Source: an uncultured Oribacterium sp. (lineage in GTDB: Bacteria; Bacillota; Clostridia; Lachnospirales; Lachnospiraceae). From it: DNA of 35,676 nucleotides. Positions 8,839 through 16,728 of this stretch are shown piece by piece. The notes beneath the pieces were generated by a model, which saw only the letters and a list, made by a program, of their open reading frames with translations, searched no databases and was not told where the DNA came from. Location: contig CABTMH010000039.1 of assembly GCA_902485915.1 (NCBI GenBank), positions 1 through 35,676 on the forward strand. Direction: 5' to 3'. The translations under genes were made by a program, and so were the position numbers. Position 1 is the stretch's first letter, and each line of letters begins with the position of its first letter.

Positions 8839-8906
8839 GGTATCGTGGCGGATAACGAGTTTACGCGGGTGCTGAACCGGCGATACGCCCTGCTTTTTCG
8901 GTATCG
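8827..8906 (+). repeat. 19-bp direct repeat in the spacer before rlmH
   Basis: CCCTGCCTTTTCGGTATCG at 8827-8845 recurs at 8888-8906 with one change (CCTTTT to CTTTTT). The second copy is flanked by CGATAC (8881-8886), which can pair with GTATCG (8901-8906). The 238-bp spacer 8775-9012 otherwise contains no convincing gene. Confidence 0.7.
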
Positions 8907-9012
8907 GGACAGGCGGGATACAGCGCGCAGCTGTCGAACGCACAGCAGCGGTAAAGCACCATCGATGTGTCGCGTAGACGCCCGGGTGTACATGTGAAAT
9001 GGAACAGGATAT

Positions 9013-9492
9013 ATGAAGATTCATCTGATTGTCGTAGGAAAGGTAAAGGAGAAGTACCTCCGGGATGCGATCCAGGAGTATGCGAAGCGACTGTCTGCAT
9101 ACTGTGATCTCAGCATCATCGAGGTCGCGGATGAGAAGACACCGGAGCATGCACCGGAGACGGTGGAGGCCAGGATTAAGGAGACCGAGGGAGAGCGTAT
9201 CCTCGCAAAGATCAGTGACCGGAGCTATGTGATCGCACTCGCCATCGAGGGGGATATGCTGAGCTCTGAGCAGCTGGCGGAGCAGGTGCAGGAGCTGATG
9301 CTGCGCGGACGCTCGGACATCAGCTTCATCATCGGCGGCTCACTGGGACTGAGTCCGGCAGTGCTGAAGCGTGCAGACAGGAAGCTCAGCTTCAGCCGCA
9401 TGACCTTTCCACACCAGCTGATGCGGGTGATCCTGCTCGAGCAGGTGTACCGTGCGTTTAAGATCAACGCGCACGAACCATATCATAAGTAA
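9013..9492 (+). CDS. rlmH: 23S rRNA (pseudouridine1915-N3)-methyltransferase RlmH
   Basis: The 159-residue protein has the normal length and landmarks of the SPOUT-class methyltransferase RlmH, which methylates pseudouridine 1915 in helix 69 of 23S rRNA using S-adenosylmethionine. The N-terminus MKIHLIVVGKVKEKYL, the knot region FIIGGSLGLSP near residue 110, and the invariant C-terminus ending in EQVYRAFKIN then HEPYHK are all present. The start is preceded by a weak ribosome site (GGAACAGGA). It lies 238 bp after the secreted-protein gene and converges on carD, with a long structured spacer between them. No defect is visible. Confidence 0.97.
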   Translation: MKIHLIVVGKVKEKYLRDAIQEYAKRLSAYCDLSIIEVADEKTPEHAPETVEARIKETEGERILAKISDRSYVIALAIEGDMLSSEQLAEQVQELMLRGRSDISFIIGGSLGLSPAVLKRADRKLSFSRMTFPHQLMRVILLEQVYRAFKINAHEPYHK

Positions 9493-9493
9493 A

Positions 9494-9578
9494 AGGAACA
9501 TCGAGTGAGACCCCAGAAGCACAGCTTCTTCGCTTCGCGACCTTACCTATGGCCGCCGGGGTCTAGCTCGATGTTCCT
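9494..9578 (+). terminator. Long branched hairpin between convergent rlmH and carD
   Basis: AGGAACATCGAG (9494-9505) pairs perfectly with CTCGATGTTCCT (9567-9578), AGACCCC (9508-9514) with GGGGTCT (9558-9564), and AGAAGC (9515-9520) with GCTTCT (9524-9529). It begins 2 nt after the rlmH stop and ends 5 nt before the carD stop, so it probably terminates or protects both transcripts, but there is no long T-run on either strand. Confidence 0.6.
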
Positions 9579-9582
9579 GGAT

Positions 9583-10098
9583 TTACATGGTGTGCATCGC
9601 TGCCGATGTCGGATGGATCATCTCCGGTACCTCGTCCTTCGGGATACCGAAGATGATGGAGAGCTCCATATAGAGGATGCTTTCAGCCTGCTCCATGTAA
9701 TGAATATCGGTGAGCGTCATTTTCTTGCCCTGCCGCAGGCGTTCCTGCTTCCGCGTATACAGGGTGCGGATCACGCGCATCAGTTCCTCCGGATCACAGC
9801 TACGGATACACTCCTTACAGGCATCCTCGAGAAGCTTCCGGTTATGAACGTCCAGAAGCGGTATATCGGGGGCCGTGCGTATGAACTGCTCGGCTTCCGC
9901 GCGCGTCATGATGCGACGCATATGCGTTTTCGCTGCATCCACCGGTGCGTAGACGGAGCCTTCCGGCTTCTCGCACGGCTGCATAACGTAATACTCCTTC
10001 TCACTGGCACTGCCATCCATGGCCAGCATCACACGATCCATGATTTTGTGAACACCCTTACATCCGTAAATGACATATTCACCTGGCTGAAAAAACAT
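9583..10098 (-). CDS. CarD/CdnL-family RNA polymerase-binding regulator
   Basis: A 171-residue CarD-type protein. The N-terminal ~60 residues form the Tudor-like RNA polymerase interaction domain (FQPGEYVIYGCKGVHKI, then YYVMQPCEKPEGSVYAPVD), the segment that contacts the polymerase beta subunit in CarD/TRCF. The C-terminal half is helical (EELMRVIRTLYTRKQERL, GKKMTLTDIHYMEQAESILY), matching the DNA-minor-groove helical domain. Such proteins stabilise open promoter complexes, often at rRNA and housekeeping promoters. AAGGAGG lies about 6 nt upstream of the start. It is a single-gene unit, convergent with rlmH and divergent from the GtrA-like gene. Its exact target promoters cannot be told from sequence. 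Confidence 0.92.
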   Translation of the reverse strand: MFFQPGEYVIYGCKGVHKIMDRVMLAMDGSASEKEYYVMQPCEKPEGSVYAPVDAAKTHMRRIMTRAEAEQFIRTAPDIPLLDVHNRKLLEDACKECIRSCDPEELMRVIRTLYTRKQERLRQGKKMTLTDIHYMEQAESILYMELSIIFGIPKDEVPEMIHPTSAAMHTM

Positions 10099-10153
10099 AG
10101 GTCCTCCTTCTTTTCAAATTCCTCTCCATTCATCCTTTCCAGCGAATGAGACG

Positions 10154-10184
10154 CACGCCTTCGGGGCCGTGCGCGTTTGCAGTT
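10154..10184 (+). other. GC-rich hairpin upstream of carD
   Basis: CGCACG with a TTCG-type loop region pairs with CGTGCG between about 10152 and 10177. It lies in the spacer between divergent carD and gtrA, in the carD leader. It has no T-run; its role is unknown. Confidence 0.3.
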
Positions 10185-10275
10185 AACCACAATTTATATA
10201 TAGTTTACATCAGAAATTCCCTTTCGAAAAGTCAGTTTCACACAATTTAATTGAAAACAGCATGATGCCGTCTTC

Positions 10276-10304
10276 TTGCGAAGAATAGGGGATTTATGTA
10301 TACT
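10276..10304 (+). promoter_or_regulatory. Probable sigma-A promoter of the gtrA-yfhO pair
   Basis: TTGCGA (10276-10281) and TATACT (10299-10304) are exactly 17 bp apart, ending 33 bp before the chosen gtrA start. AAAGGAG at 10324-10330 is the ribosome site. Confidence 0.6.
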
Positions 10305-10336
10305 CTACCCTGTTGATGATCATAAAGGAGATGATT

Positions 10337-10771
10337 ATGAACCTGCTTCAGCGTTTATATATGCGTTATAAGGAAATCGTACACTATCTGATCGTCGGGG
10401 TGCTGACGACCGTGGTGAGTCTCGGGGTCTACTATGGGCTCGTGCTGACGGTGCTGGATCCGGGGAACCCGCTGCTGCTGCAGCTGGCGAACATCCTGTC
10501 CTGGCTCGCGGCGGTGACCTTCGCGTATTTTATGAGCCGGAAATTCGTGTTCGAGAGCCACAGTACGGAGATTCGTGCGGAGGCGGTCCGCTTCTATATG
10601 TCGCGAGTGGGCACACTGCTGCTCGATATGCTGATCATGTTTGTGACGGTGACACTGCTCGGCATGAACGACAAGCTGGCGAAGCTGCTGGTGCAGGTGG
10701 TCGTGACGGTGCTGAATTATATTTTCAGTAAGTTCCTCGTGTTTGGGAAAGCGAAGGATGAAGCGCCGTGA
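10337..10771 (+). CDS. GtrA-like small membrane protein
   Basis: A 144-residue integral membrane protein of the GtrA family (Pfam PF04138). Four transmembrane helices are visible: IVHYLIVGVLTTVVSLGVYY, LLLQLANILSWLAAVTFAYF, VGTLLLDMLIMFVTVTLLG and LLVQVVVTVLNYIFSKFLVF, with the typical SRKFVF motif after helix 2 and FSKFLVF at the end. Family members are thought to help flip or accommodate undecaprenyl-phosphate-linked sugars for cell-envelope glycosylation. I chose ATG 10337 because AAAGGAG ends 6 nt before it; upstream in-frame ATGs at 10313 and 10331 lie before or too close to that site. It is 89 bp upstream of the YfhO-like gene, and the two probably act together. Confidence 0.88.
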   Translation: MNLLQRLYMRYKEIVHYLIVGVLTTVVSLGVYYGLVLTVLDPGNPLLLQLANILSWLAAVTFAYFMSRKFVFESHSTEIRAEAVRFYMSRVGTLLLDMLIMFVTVTLLGMNDKLAKLLVQVVVTVLNYIFSKFLVFGKAKDEAP

Positions 10772-10860
10772 TGGACGGAAGCCTGTTCGCGCATCCAGTG
10801 GATATGAGGATATCGAGGTTTGCATGGCACCGGAAAAGACATGCATAAAGGAGCCGTAAG

Positions 10861-13596
10861 ATGGAAAAGCATAGTAAACAGGGCCGGAGAGCCTGCCTGA
10901 TCTCGTTTATCGTCCCGGTCGTGGCGATGATTCTGATTTTTATTTTCCGGGGGATCTTTCCGTTCGGAAAGGAAACCTTTCTGCGTACCGATATGTATCA
11001 TCAGTATGCGCCGTTTTTCTCGGAGTTTCAGTATAAGCTCCATCATGGCGGCTCCCTGCTGTACAGCTGGGACGTCGGTCTCGGCATCAATTTCAGCGCA
11101 CTCTATGCCTACTATCTCGCGAGCCCGCTGAACTGGCTGCTGCTTCTCTGTCCGAAGGGACTGATCCTCGAGTTCATGACCTATATGATCGTCGTGAAGA
11201 TCGGGCTCGCAGGTGTGGCGATGTGCTGGTACCTGCGTCGCCGCTTCCCGAAGCAGACACTCGGCTGCAGCTTCATCGCGATTCTGTATGCGCTGTCCGG
11301 CTATATCTCCGCGTACAGCTGGAATCTCATGTGGCTCGACTGCATCATCCTGTTTCCGCTGATCATGCTGGGCCTCGAACGCCTCGTGCGCGGGGAGAGC
11401 GCGATGCTTTATGTGATCGCGCTGGGACTCTCGATTCTTTCGAACTACTATATCTCCATCATGACCTGCATCTTCATGGTCATCTACTTCATCTGCCTCA
11501 ACATCCTCGAGGGTGTCAGAGATGGACGTGTCGTGGGACTTCGTGTCCTGCGCTTCGGGCTCTACTCTCTGATCGCGGGCGGACTGGCGGCGGTGACGCT
11601 GCTGCCGGAGATCTATGCGCTGCAGATGACGGCGTCGAGTGACTTTAACTTCCCGCAGACCGCGACGCAGTACTTCACGATCATCGATATGTTCGTACGG
11701 CATATGCCCTTCGTTGAGACGGAGCAGGGCCTCGATCACTGGCCGAACATCTACGCCGGCGCACTCGTGTTCCTGCTGCTGCCGCTGTACTTCATGAACC
11801 GGAAAATCAGTCTTCGGGAGAAGATCGTGCACGGACTCCTGCTCGTTTTCTTCTATCTGAGCTTCAGCGTCAACATCCTGAACTTCATCTGGCATGGCTT
11901 CCATTACCCGAATTCACTTCCATGTCGCCAGAGTTTCATATATATTTTCCTTATCCTCGTGCTCTGCTACGAGGCCTGGCTCGATCGGGCAGCCTCTTCT
12001 GTGAAGGAGGTCAATGCTTCCTTCGGGATGGCCATCGCGTTTCTCCTCGTCGCGCAGAAGGTTGTGACGGATGATGCGATCCACTTCAGTGTGTTCTATC
12101 TGAGCGGACTGTTCGTACTTCTGTACTACGGCTTCCTGCATACAGAGCGGACATGCACGAAGCGGACACCTCACTGGACGGCCATCGCCATGCTGGTGGT
12201 CGTTTCCGTAGAGGCCACCCTCAACATGGCGGTGACTTCGGTGACGACGACCTCACGTACGGCGTATGTCAGTGACAACCAGGATGTCGAAAAGCTCGTG
12301 CAGGCCGTTCGTGCAGAGGATGACGGCTTCTACCGCTTCGAGAAGATCACGCGGAAGACGAAGGATGATGGTGCCTGGATGAACTTCCCGAGCGTCTCGC
12401 TCTTTTCATCGACGGCGTATGCCCACTGCTCGGATTTCTTCAAGCGTATGGGCATGGAGTCCTCGACGAATGCCTACTCGATCACCGGCTCCACACCGCT
12501 CATGAACATGCTGATGTCGGTGAAATACGACATCTACTCCGAGGAGCCGCAGGCACCGGGAGAGCAGGGGCTCAGCTTCGTCGCGAGCTCCGGTATGACC
12601 AGTATCTATCAGACGGATTTCACACTGCCGCTCGGCTATATGCTGTCGGCGTCGGCGCTGGATGTCTGGGATACCCATGCCGGCACACCGGCACTGGCGC
12701 AGAACAGCCTCTGCGAGGCCCTCGACTGTGCACCGGTCATGGAGAGTGTGCTGGGGGAGTTCTATGACACGGACTACAGCTTCACGGCCGATCAGGCAGG
12801 GGAGTACTATGCCTACGTGAACAACGCAGCAGTGAAGCAGGTAAGCGCGAACTACGGCTACACCGAGAAGAGCTTCAACAACGTCGACCGCGGCTATCTG
12901 CTGGAGCTCGGTTATCTCGAGGCAGGCGATACCGTGACCCTGCACAGTAAGACGGAGGGGCAGAGCGTTTCGGCGGATGTGTACCGTTTCGATTACAACG
13001 CGCTGCGCGCGCTGCAGGCTGTGCTGCAGGACGAGCACCTGGAGCTCACGAGCTGGAAGGATACGAAGCTTTCCGGAACGATCACGACGGCACAGGGTGG
13101 CGTCATGATGACGAGCATCCCGTATGATCCGGGCTGGAAGATCTTCGTGGACGGTGTGGAGACCGACATCACCGAGGTGAAGGATACCTTCCTCGGGGTA
13201 GAGCTCACGCCGGGCACGCATACGATCGAGCTGCGCTTCATGCCGCAGGGCCTCGTCCTCGGCGGGCTCATCACGGCGCTCAGCCTCGTGATGCTCCTCG
13301 TCATCTTCTTCCTCACGCGGCGCTTCGGACTGCTGAGCGACGCGCTTCGGGCGTTTGAGGAGCTGACGCAGGAGGATGAAGAGGGGGATGCGCCGGAGAC
13401 GGCCGCGCATGCGGCCCTGGAGGCGGACGAAGCCGCTGTGTTCGAGGTGGACCTTCGGGTGGCGGAAGAACCGGATACGGCCGCGGTGCCTGCAGATACG
13501 GCTGGTGACGATGCGTCGCCGGAAGCATTGGCCGAGGAAACGGAAGGAAACGAAGACGATGCGGATCTCGAGATCATCGCAATTCATGAAGAATAA
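10861..13596 (+). CDS. YfhO family polytopic membrane protein
   Basis: A 911-residue protein of the YfhO family (PF09586), related in layout to GT-C glycosyltransferases. The first ~430 residues hold about a dozen membrane helices; the loop after helix 1 has FLRTDMYHQYAPFFSEF, with the acidic/aromatic motif expected of the family, and GLGINFSALYAYYLASP follows. Residues about 440-790 form a large extracytoplasmic domain with beta-sandwich character (PYDPGWKIFVDGVETDI), then one last membrane helix (VLGGLITALSLVMLLVIFFL) and an ~80-residue Asp/Glu/Ala-rich tail predicted disordered. B. subtilis YfhO is implicated in lipoteichoic acid glycosylation; the same use here is inferred. AAAGGAG lies 7 nt before the ATG. 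argH follows after 28 bp, so read-through is possible. Confidence 0.9.
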   Translation: MEKHSKQGRRACLISFIVPVVAMILIFIFRGIFPFGKETFLRTDMYHQYAPFFSEFQYKLHHGGSLLYSWDVGLGINFSALYAYYLASPLNWLLLLCPKGLILEFMTYMIVVKIGLAGVAMCWYLRRRFPKQTLGCSFIAILYALSGYISAYSWNLMWLDCIILFPLIMLGLERLVRGESAMLYVIALGLSILSNYYISIMTCIFMVIYFICLNILEGVRDGRVVGLRVLRFGLYSLIAGGLAAVTLLPEIYALQMTASSDFNFPQTATQYFTIIDMFVRHMPFVETEQGLDHWPNIYAGALVFLLLPLYFMNRKISLREKIVHGLLLVFFYLSFSVNILNFIWHGFHYPNSLPCRQSFIYIFLILVLCYEAWLDRAASSVKEVNASFGMAIAFLLVAQKVVTDDAIHFSVFYLSGLFVLLYYGFLHTERTCTKRTPHWTAIAMLVVVSVEATLNMAVTSVTTTSRTAYVSDNQDVEKLVQAVRAEDDGFYRFEKITRKTKDDGAWMNFPSVSLFSSTAYAHCSDFFKRMGMESSTNAYSITGSTPLMNMLMSVKYDIYSEEPQAPGEQGLSFVASSGMTSIYQTDFTLPLGYMLSASALDVWDTHAGTPALAQNSLCEALDCAPVMESVLGEFYDTDYSFTADQAGEYYAYVNNAAVKQVSANYGYTEKSFNNVDRGYLLELGYLEAGDTVTLHSKTEGQSVSADVYRFDYNALRALQAVLQDEHLELTSWKDTKLSGTITTAQGGVMMTSIPYDPGWKIFVDGVETDITEVKDTFLGVELTPGTHTIELRFMPQGLVLGGLITALSLVMLLVIFFLTRRFGLLSDALRAFEELTQEDEEGDAPETAAHAALEADEAAVFEVDLRVAEEPDTAAVPADTAGDDASPEALAEETEGNEDDADLEIIAIHEE

Positions 13597-13624
13597 AGGA
13601 CGGGAAACGTCCGGAGGGGGAACT

Positions 13625-14971
13625 ATGAAGCTTTGGGGTGGACGATTTACAGAGGCAGAGGATCAGCGGACGGAGGAATTTAACGAGTCGCTGAGCTTCG
13701 ATCAGCGGATGTACCGGCAGGATATCACGGGCTCGATCGCGCATGCGGAGATGCTCGGACGGCAGGGCATCATCTCCCAGGAGGACAGTGCGGCGATCAT
13801 CGCAGGCCTCGAGGGGATCCTGCAGGATATCGAGGGCGGGAAGCTCGTCATCGAGGGTGACGCGGAGGATATCCACAGCTTCGTCGAGGCGGAGCTGACG
13901 GAGCGCATCGGGGAGCCGGGGAAGCGTCTGCATACCGGACGGAGCCGGAACGACCAGGTGGCGCTCGATATGAAGATGTATACGCGGGACCACATCGATG
14001 AGCTGATGGGGCATATGCAGGCGCTGCTCGATACGGTCGAAGGGATCATGGCGGAGAACCGGGCGACCTATATGCCGGGCTTCACGCATCTCCAGAAGGC
14101 TCAGCCGACGACGCTGGCGCACCATATGGGCGCGTACCGCGAGATGTTCCTGCGCGATCTCAGTCGGCTCGGGGATACCAGGGACAGGCTCAATGAGTGC
14201 CCGCTCGGTGCGGGTGCCTTCGCCGGGACGACCTACCTGCTCGACCGCGACTTCACAGCGCGGAAGCTCGGCTTCCGGAAGCCGACGGAGAACTCGATGG
14301 ACTCGGTGTCGGATCGTGACTATCTCCTCGAGTATCTTTTCGATCTCGCGACGATCCAGATGCATCTCAGCCGTCTCAGTGAGGAAATCTGCATCTGGAA
14401 CTCGAACGAGTACAGATTCGTGAAGATCTCGGATAAGTATTCGACGGGCTCGAGCATCATGCCGCAGAAGAAGAATCCGGATATCGCGGAGCTGATTCGT
14501 GGCAAGTCCGGTCGGGTATATGGTGCGCTGATGAGTCTTCTGACGGTGATGAAGGGGCTGCCGCTCGCCTATAATAAGGATATGCAGGAGGATAAGGAGT
14601 TCGCGTTCGATGCGATGGATACGGTGCAGAATTCGGTGATTCTCATGAAGGATATGCTGGCGACCATGAGCTGGAACCGGGCGCGGATGGAGGATTCGGC
14701 GAAGCTCGGCTTCACGAATGCGACGGATGTGGCGGATTATCTCGTGCGGAAGGGTGTGCCGTTCCGTACGGCGCATGGCATCGTCGGGGAGCTGGTGCTG
14801 CTCTGCGAGCAGAAGGGCTGTGCACTCGATGATCTGACGCTCGATGAGTATCGTGCGGTATGTGATCAGATCGATCCGGATATTTATGAGGCGATTTCGC
14901 TGGAGACCTGTGTGCGGAACCGGAAGACGCTGGGCGCGCCGGGGGCACTGCTCGAGGATATGAATGATTAA
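13625..14971 (+). CDS. argH: Argininosuccinate lyase
   Basis: The 448-residue enzyme cleaves argininosuccinate to arginine and fumarate, the last step of arginine synthesis. It shows the fumarase/aspartase superfamily signatures TGRSRNDQVALD (near residue 105), HLQKAQPTTLAHH (near 157) and the mobile catalytic loop GSSIMPQKKNPD (near 278). The reading frame stays open far upstream, inside yfhO, but the true start is ATG 13625: it has GGAGGGGG 5 nt before it and gives the canonical N-terminus MKLWGGRFTEAED. The gene follows yfhO by 28 bp and precedes argG across a 450-bp structured spacer, so although it is a pathway partner it may be transcribed separately from argG-argJ-argB-argD. Confidence 0.97.
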   Translation: MKLWGGRFTEAEDQRTEEFNESLSFDQRMYRQDITGSIAHAEMLGRQGIISQEDSAAIIAGLEGILQDIEGGKLVIEGDAEDIHSFVEAELTERIGEPGKRLHTGRSRNDQVALDMKMYTRDHIDELMGHMQALLDTVEGIMAENRATYMPGFTHLQKAQPTTLAHHMGAYREMFLRDLSRLGDTRDRLNECPLGAGAFAGTTYLLDRDFTARKLGFRKPTENSMDSVSDRDYLLEYLFDLATIQMHLSRLSEEICIWNSNEYRFVKISDKYSTGSSIMPQKKNPDIAELIRGKSGRVYGALMSLLTVMKGLPLAYNKDMQEDKEFAFDAMDTVQNSVILMKDMLATMSWNRARMEDSAKLGFTNATDVADYLVRKGVPFRTAHGIVGELVLLCEQKGCALDDLTLDEYRAVCDQIDPDIYEAISLETCVRNRKTLGAPGALLEDMND

Positions 14972-14978
14972 ATGAATG

Positions 14979-15198
14979 AGGCCGGAGGGGCGGCAACAGA
15001 AGCACAGTACTCCGAGACCGAAAAAATCACAAATCGGGCCCTAAGAACCAGTAAGCCCTCGGCAATCACTGAGATTTTCTTTATGAAAACTCAGCGTTGC
15101 CGAGGGGGCTAAGGAAAAAGTACGAACTGGTTCTAAGGGTCCGATTTGGATTTATTCACGGTCTCTACGTATGGCTTCTGTTGCCGCCCCTCCGGCCT
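14979..15198 (+). repeat. 220-nt nearly continuous palindrome between argH and argG
   Basis: Four nested paired segments are visible: 14979-15003 with 15174-15198 (25 bp perfect, including CCGGAGGGGCGGCAAC); GAGACCG 15014-15020 with CGGTCTC 15159-15165; 15031-15052 with 15126-15147 (20 of 22 paired plus one G-U); and CCTCGGCAA 15057-15065 with TTGCCGAGG 15097-15105, enclosing CTGAG/CTCAG and TTTTC/GAAAA with a 5-nt loop at 15080-15084. It starts 7 nt after the argH stop. It holds no ORF of note, so it resembles a MITE-like or REP-like element, or a large structured RNA at the end of the argH transcript. No target-site duplication is evident. Confidence 0.85.
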
Positions 15199-15248
15199 TC
15201 CTTCGTTCTCGTGTATCATCGAAATGTATATTAATGAGTTATACCTGC

Positions 15249-15254
15249 TATAAT
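15249..15254 (+). promoter_or_regulatory. Possible upstream extended -10 promoter for argG
   Basis: TGCTATAAT gives an extended -10 with a perfect TATAAT at 15249-15254, but the matching -35 is poor. Transcription from here would run through both ARG-box-like sites. Confidence 0.35.
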
Positions 15255-15264
15255 ATGCGAACTC

Positions 15265-15282
15265 TATGCATAAAAGTGAAAA
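15265..15282 (+). promoter_or_regulatory. ARG-box-like operator 1
   Basis: TATGCATAAAAGTGAAAA fits part of the ArgR/AhrC consensus WNTGAATWWWWATTCANW: the left half TNTGnATAAAA is good, the right half is weak. It is 32 bp (about three helical turns) from operator 2, a spacing that would place both on one face for a hexameric repressor. Confidence 0.45.
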
Positions 15283-15296
15283 TATATACAGCGATG

Positions 15297-15314
15297 TACG
15301 CATAATTATGCAAA
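15297..15314 (+). promoter_or_regulatory. ARG-box-like operator 2
   Basis: TACGCATAATTATGCAAA contains the perfect palindrome GCATAATTATGC and matches the ArgR/AhrC consensus at most fixed positions apart from the inner G/C pair. It lies directly upstream of the -35 element of the strong argG promoter, consistent with arginine-dependent control. ArgR itself is not encoded in this window. Confidence 0.5.
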
Positions 15315-15321
15315 TTTGCGC

Positions 15322-15350
15322 TTGCAATCTGTTTTTTGATGGCGTATGAT
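15322..15350 (+). promoter_or_regulatory. Strong sigma-A-type promoter of argG
   Basis: TTGCAA (15322-15327) and TATGAT (15345-15350) are spaced by exactly 17 bp. The predicted transcript starts near 15357 and has a leader of about 68 nt before argG. Confidence 0.65.
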
Positions 15351-15424
15351 AACGGCATCGTAAATGAGGGGTGCTTCCGGGGATGCGTTATGCGTCGGGG
15401 GCGTTTTATAGAGGAGAAGTGATT

Positions 15425-16687
15425 ATGAGTAATCTGGTACCAAAGAATAACACGCAGGGTGAGAAGGTCGTTCTGGCTTACTCCGGTGGTCTCGATACGA
15501 CCTGTATCGTGCCGTGGCTGAAGGAGACCTTCGGGTATGAGGTGATCTGCTGCTGTGTCGATGTAGGGCAGGGGAACGAGCTGGATGGTCTGGCGGAGCG
15601 TGCGAAGATCTCGGGTGCGTCGAAGCTGTACATCGAGGATATCACCGATGATTTCTGTGATCACTATGTGCTTCCATGTCTCGAGGCCAATGCAACCTAC
15701 GAGAACAAGTACCTGCTCGGTACGTCGATGGCACGTCCGGCGATCGCGAAGAAGCTGGTCGAGATCGCACGGAAGGAGGGCGCGAAGGCGATCTGTCATG
15801 GTGCGACCGGTAAGGGGAACGATCAGATTCGTTTCGAGCTGGCCATCAAGGCACTGGCACCGGATCTCGATATCATCGCTCCGTGGCGTATGACGGATAT
15901 CTGGACCTTCCAGTCCCGTGAGGATGAGTACAACTACATCAAGTCGAAGGGCATCCCGCTCACCTTCTCCGAGGATAATTCCTACAGCCGTGACCGGAAC
16001 CTCGTGCATATCTCTCATGAGGGCCTCGAGCTGGAGGATCCGTCGCAGGAGCCGAACTACGATCATATGCTGATGCTGTCGGTGACACCGGAGAAGGCAC
16101 CGGATCATGATACGGATGTCGAGATCAAGTGGGAGAACGGCGTTCCGGTCGAGCTGAATGGACAGAAGATGACGGTGAAGGAGATCATCCTCGAGCTTAA
16201 CAAGCTCGGTGGTGAGAACGGTATCGGTATCATCGATATCGTCGAGAACCGTGTCGTCGGCATGAAGAGCCGTGGCGTCTATGAGACCCCGGGTCTTACG
16301 ATCCTCATGGAGGCGCACAAGCAGATCGAGGAGCTGATCCTCGACCGTCAGACCATGGAGTTCAAGAACATGGTGGATGTGAAGTTCTCGCAGGTCGTTT
16401 ACGAGGGCAAGTGGTTCGATCCGCTTCGTGAGGCACTCGAGGCCTTCGTAGAGAGCACCCAGAAGTACGTGACCGGTACGACGAAGATGAAGCTGTATAA
16501 GGGCAACATCATCAAGGCCGGCACGACCTCACCGTACTCACTCTATAACGAGTCACTGGCGTCCTTCACGACGGGCAGCATGTATGATCACCACGATGCA
16601 TCCGGTTTCATCACCCTCTTCGGTCTTCCGGAGAAGGTACGTGCGATGAAGCTGCTCGAGGTACAGAATCTTACAAATAATAAGTAA
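15425..16687 (+). CDS. argG: Argininosuccinate synthase
   Basis: The 420-residue enzyme joins citrulline and aspartate with ATP to form argininosuccinate. The N-terminal N-type pyrophosphatase loop AYSGGLDTT (near residue 20) and the GATGKGNDQIRFE segment (near 122) are intact, as is NSYSRDRNLVHISHEG, the clostridial version of the citrulline/aspartate-binding stretch. The frame is open from 15371, but ATG 15425 is preferred: GAGGAG lies 8 nt upstream. It heads the argG-argJ-argB-argD unit behind a promoter with ARG-box-like sites. argJ begins 41 bp after its stop. Confidence 0.97.
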   Translation: MSNLVPKNNTQGEKVVLAYSGGLDTTCIVPWLKETFGYEVICCCVDVGQGNELDGLAERAKISGASKLYIEDITDDFCDHYVLPCLEANATYENKYLLGTSMARPAIAKKLVEIARKEGAKAICHGATGKGNDQIRFELAIKALAPDLDIIAPWRMTDIWTFQSREDEYNYIKSKGIPLTFSEDNSYSRDRNLVHISHEGLELEDPSQEPNYDHMLMLSVTPEKAPDHDTDVEIKWENGVPVELNGQKMTVKEIILELNKLGGENGIGIIDIVENRVVGMKSRGVYETPGLTILMEAHKQIEELILDRQTMEFKNMVDVKFSQVVYEGKWFDPLREALEAFVESTQKYVTGTTKMKLYKGNIIKAGTTSPYSLYNESLASFTTGSMYDHHDASGFITLFGLPEKVRAMKLLEVQNLTNNK

Positions 16688-16728
16688 TCATCCATTCAAC
16701 ATAAAACAGATATGAAAAGGGAGTAGTC

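Noticed and set aside
12406..13587. Minus-strand open frame opposite the yfhO 3' half
   Set aside because: Arg/His-rich shadow frame with no domain; yfhO is well supported on the plus strand.
13376..13624. 83-codon upstream extension of argH
   Set aside because: It overlaps the end of yfhO in another frame; ATG 13625 has the ribosome site and the conserved argH N-terminus.
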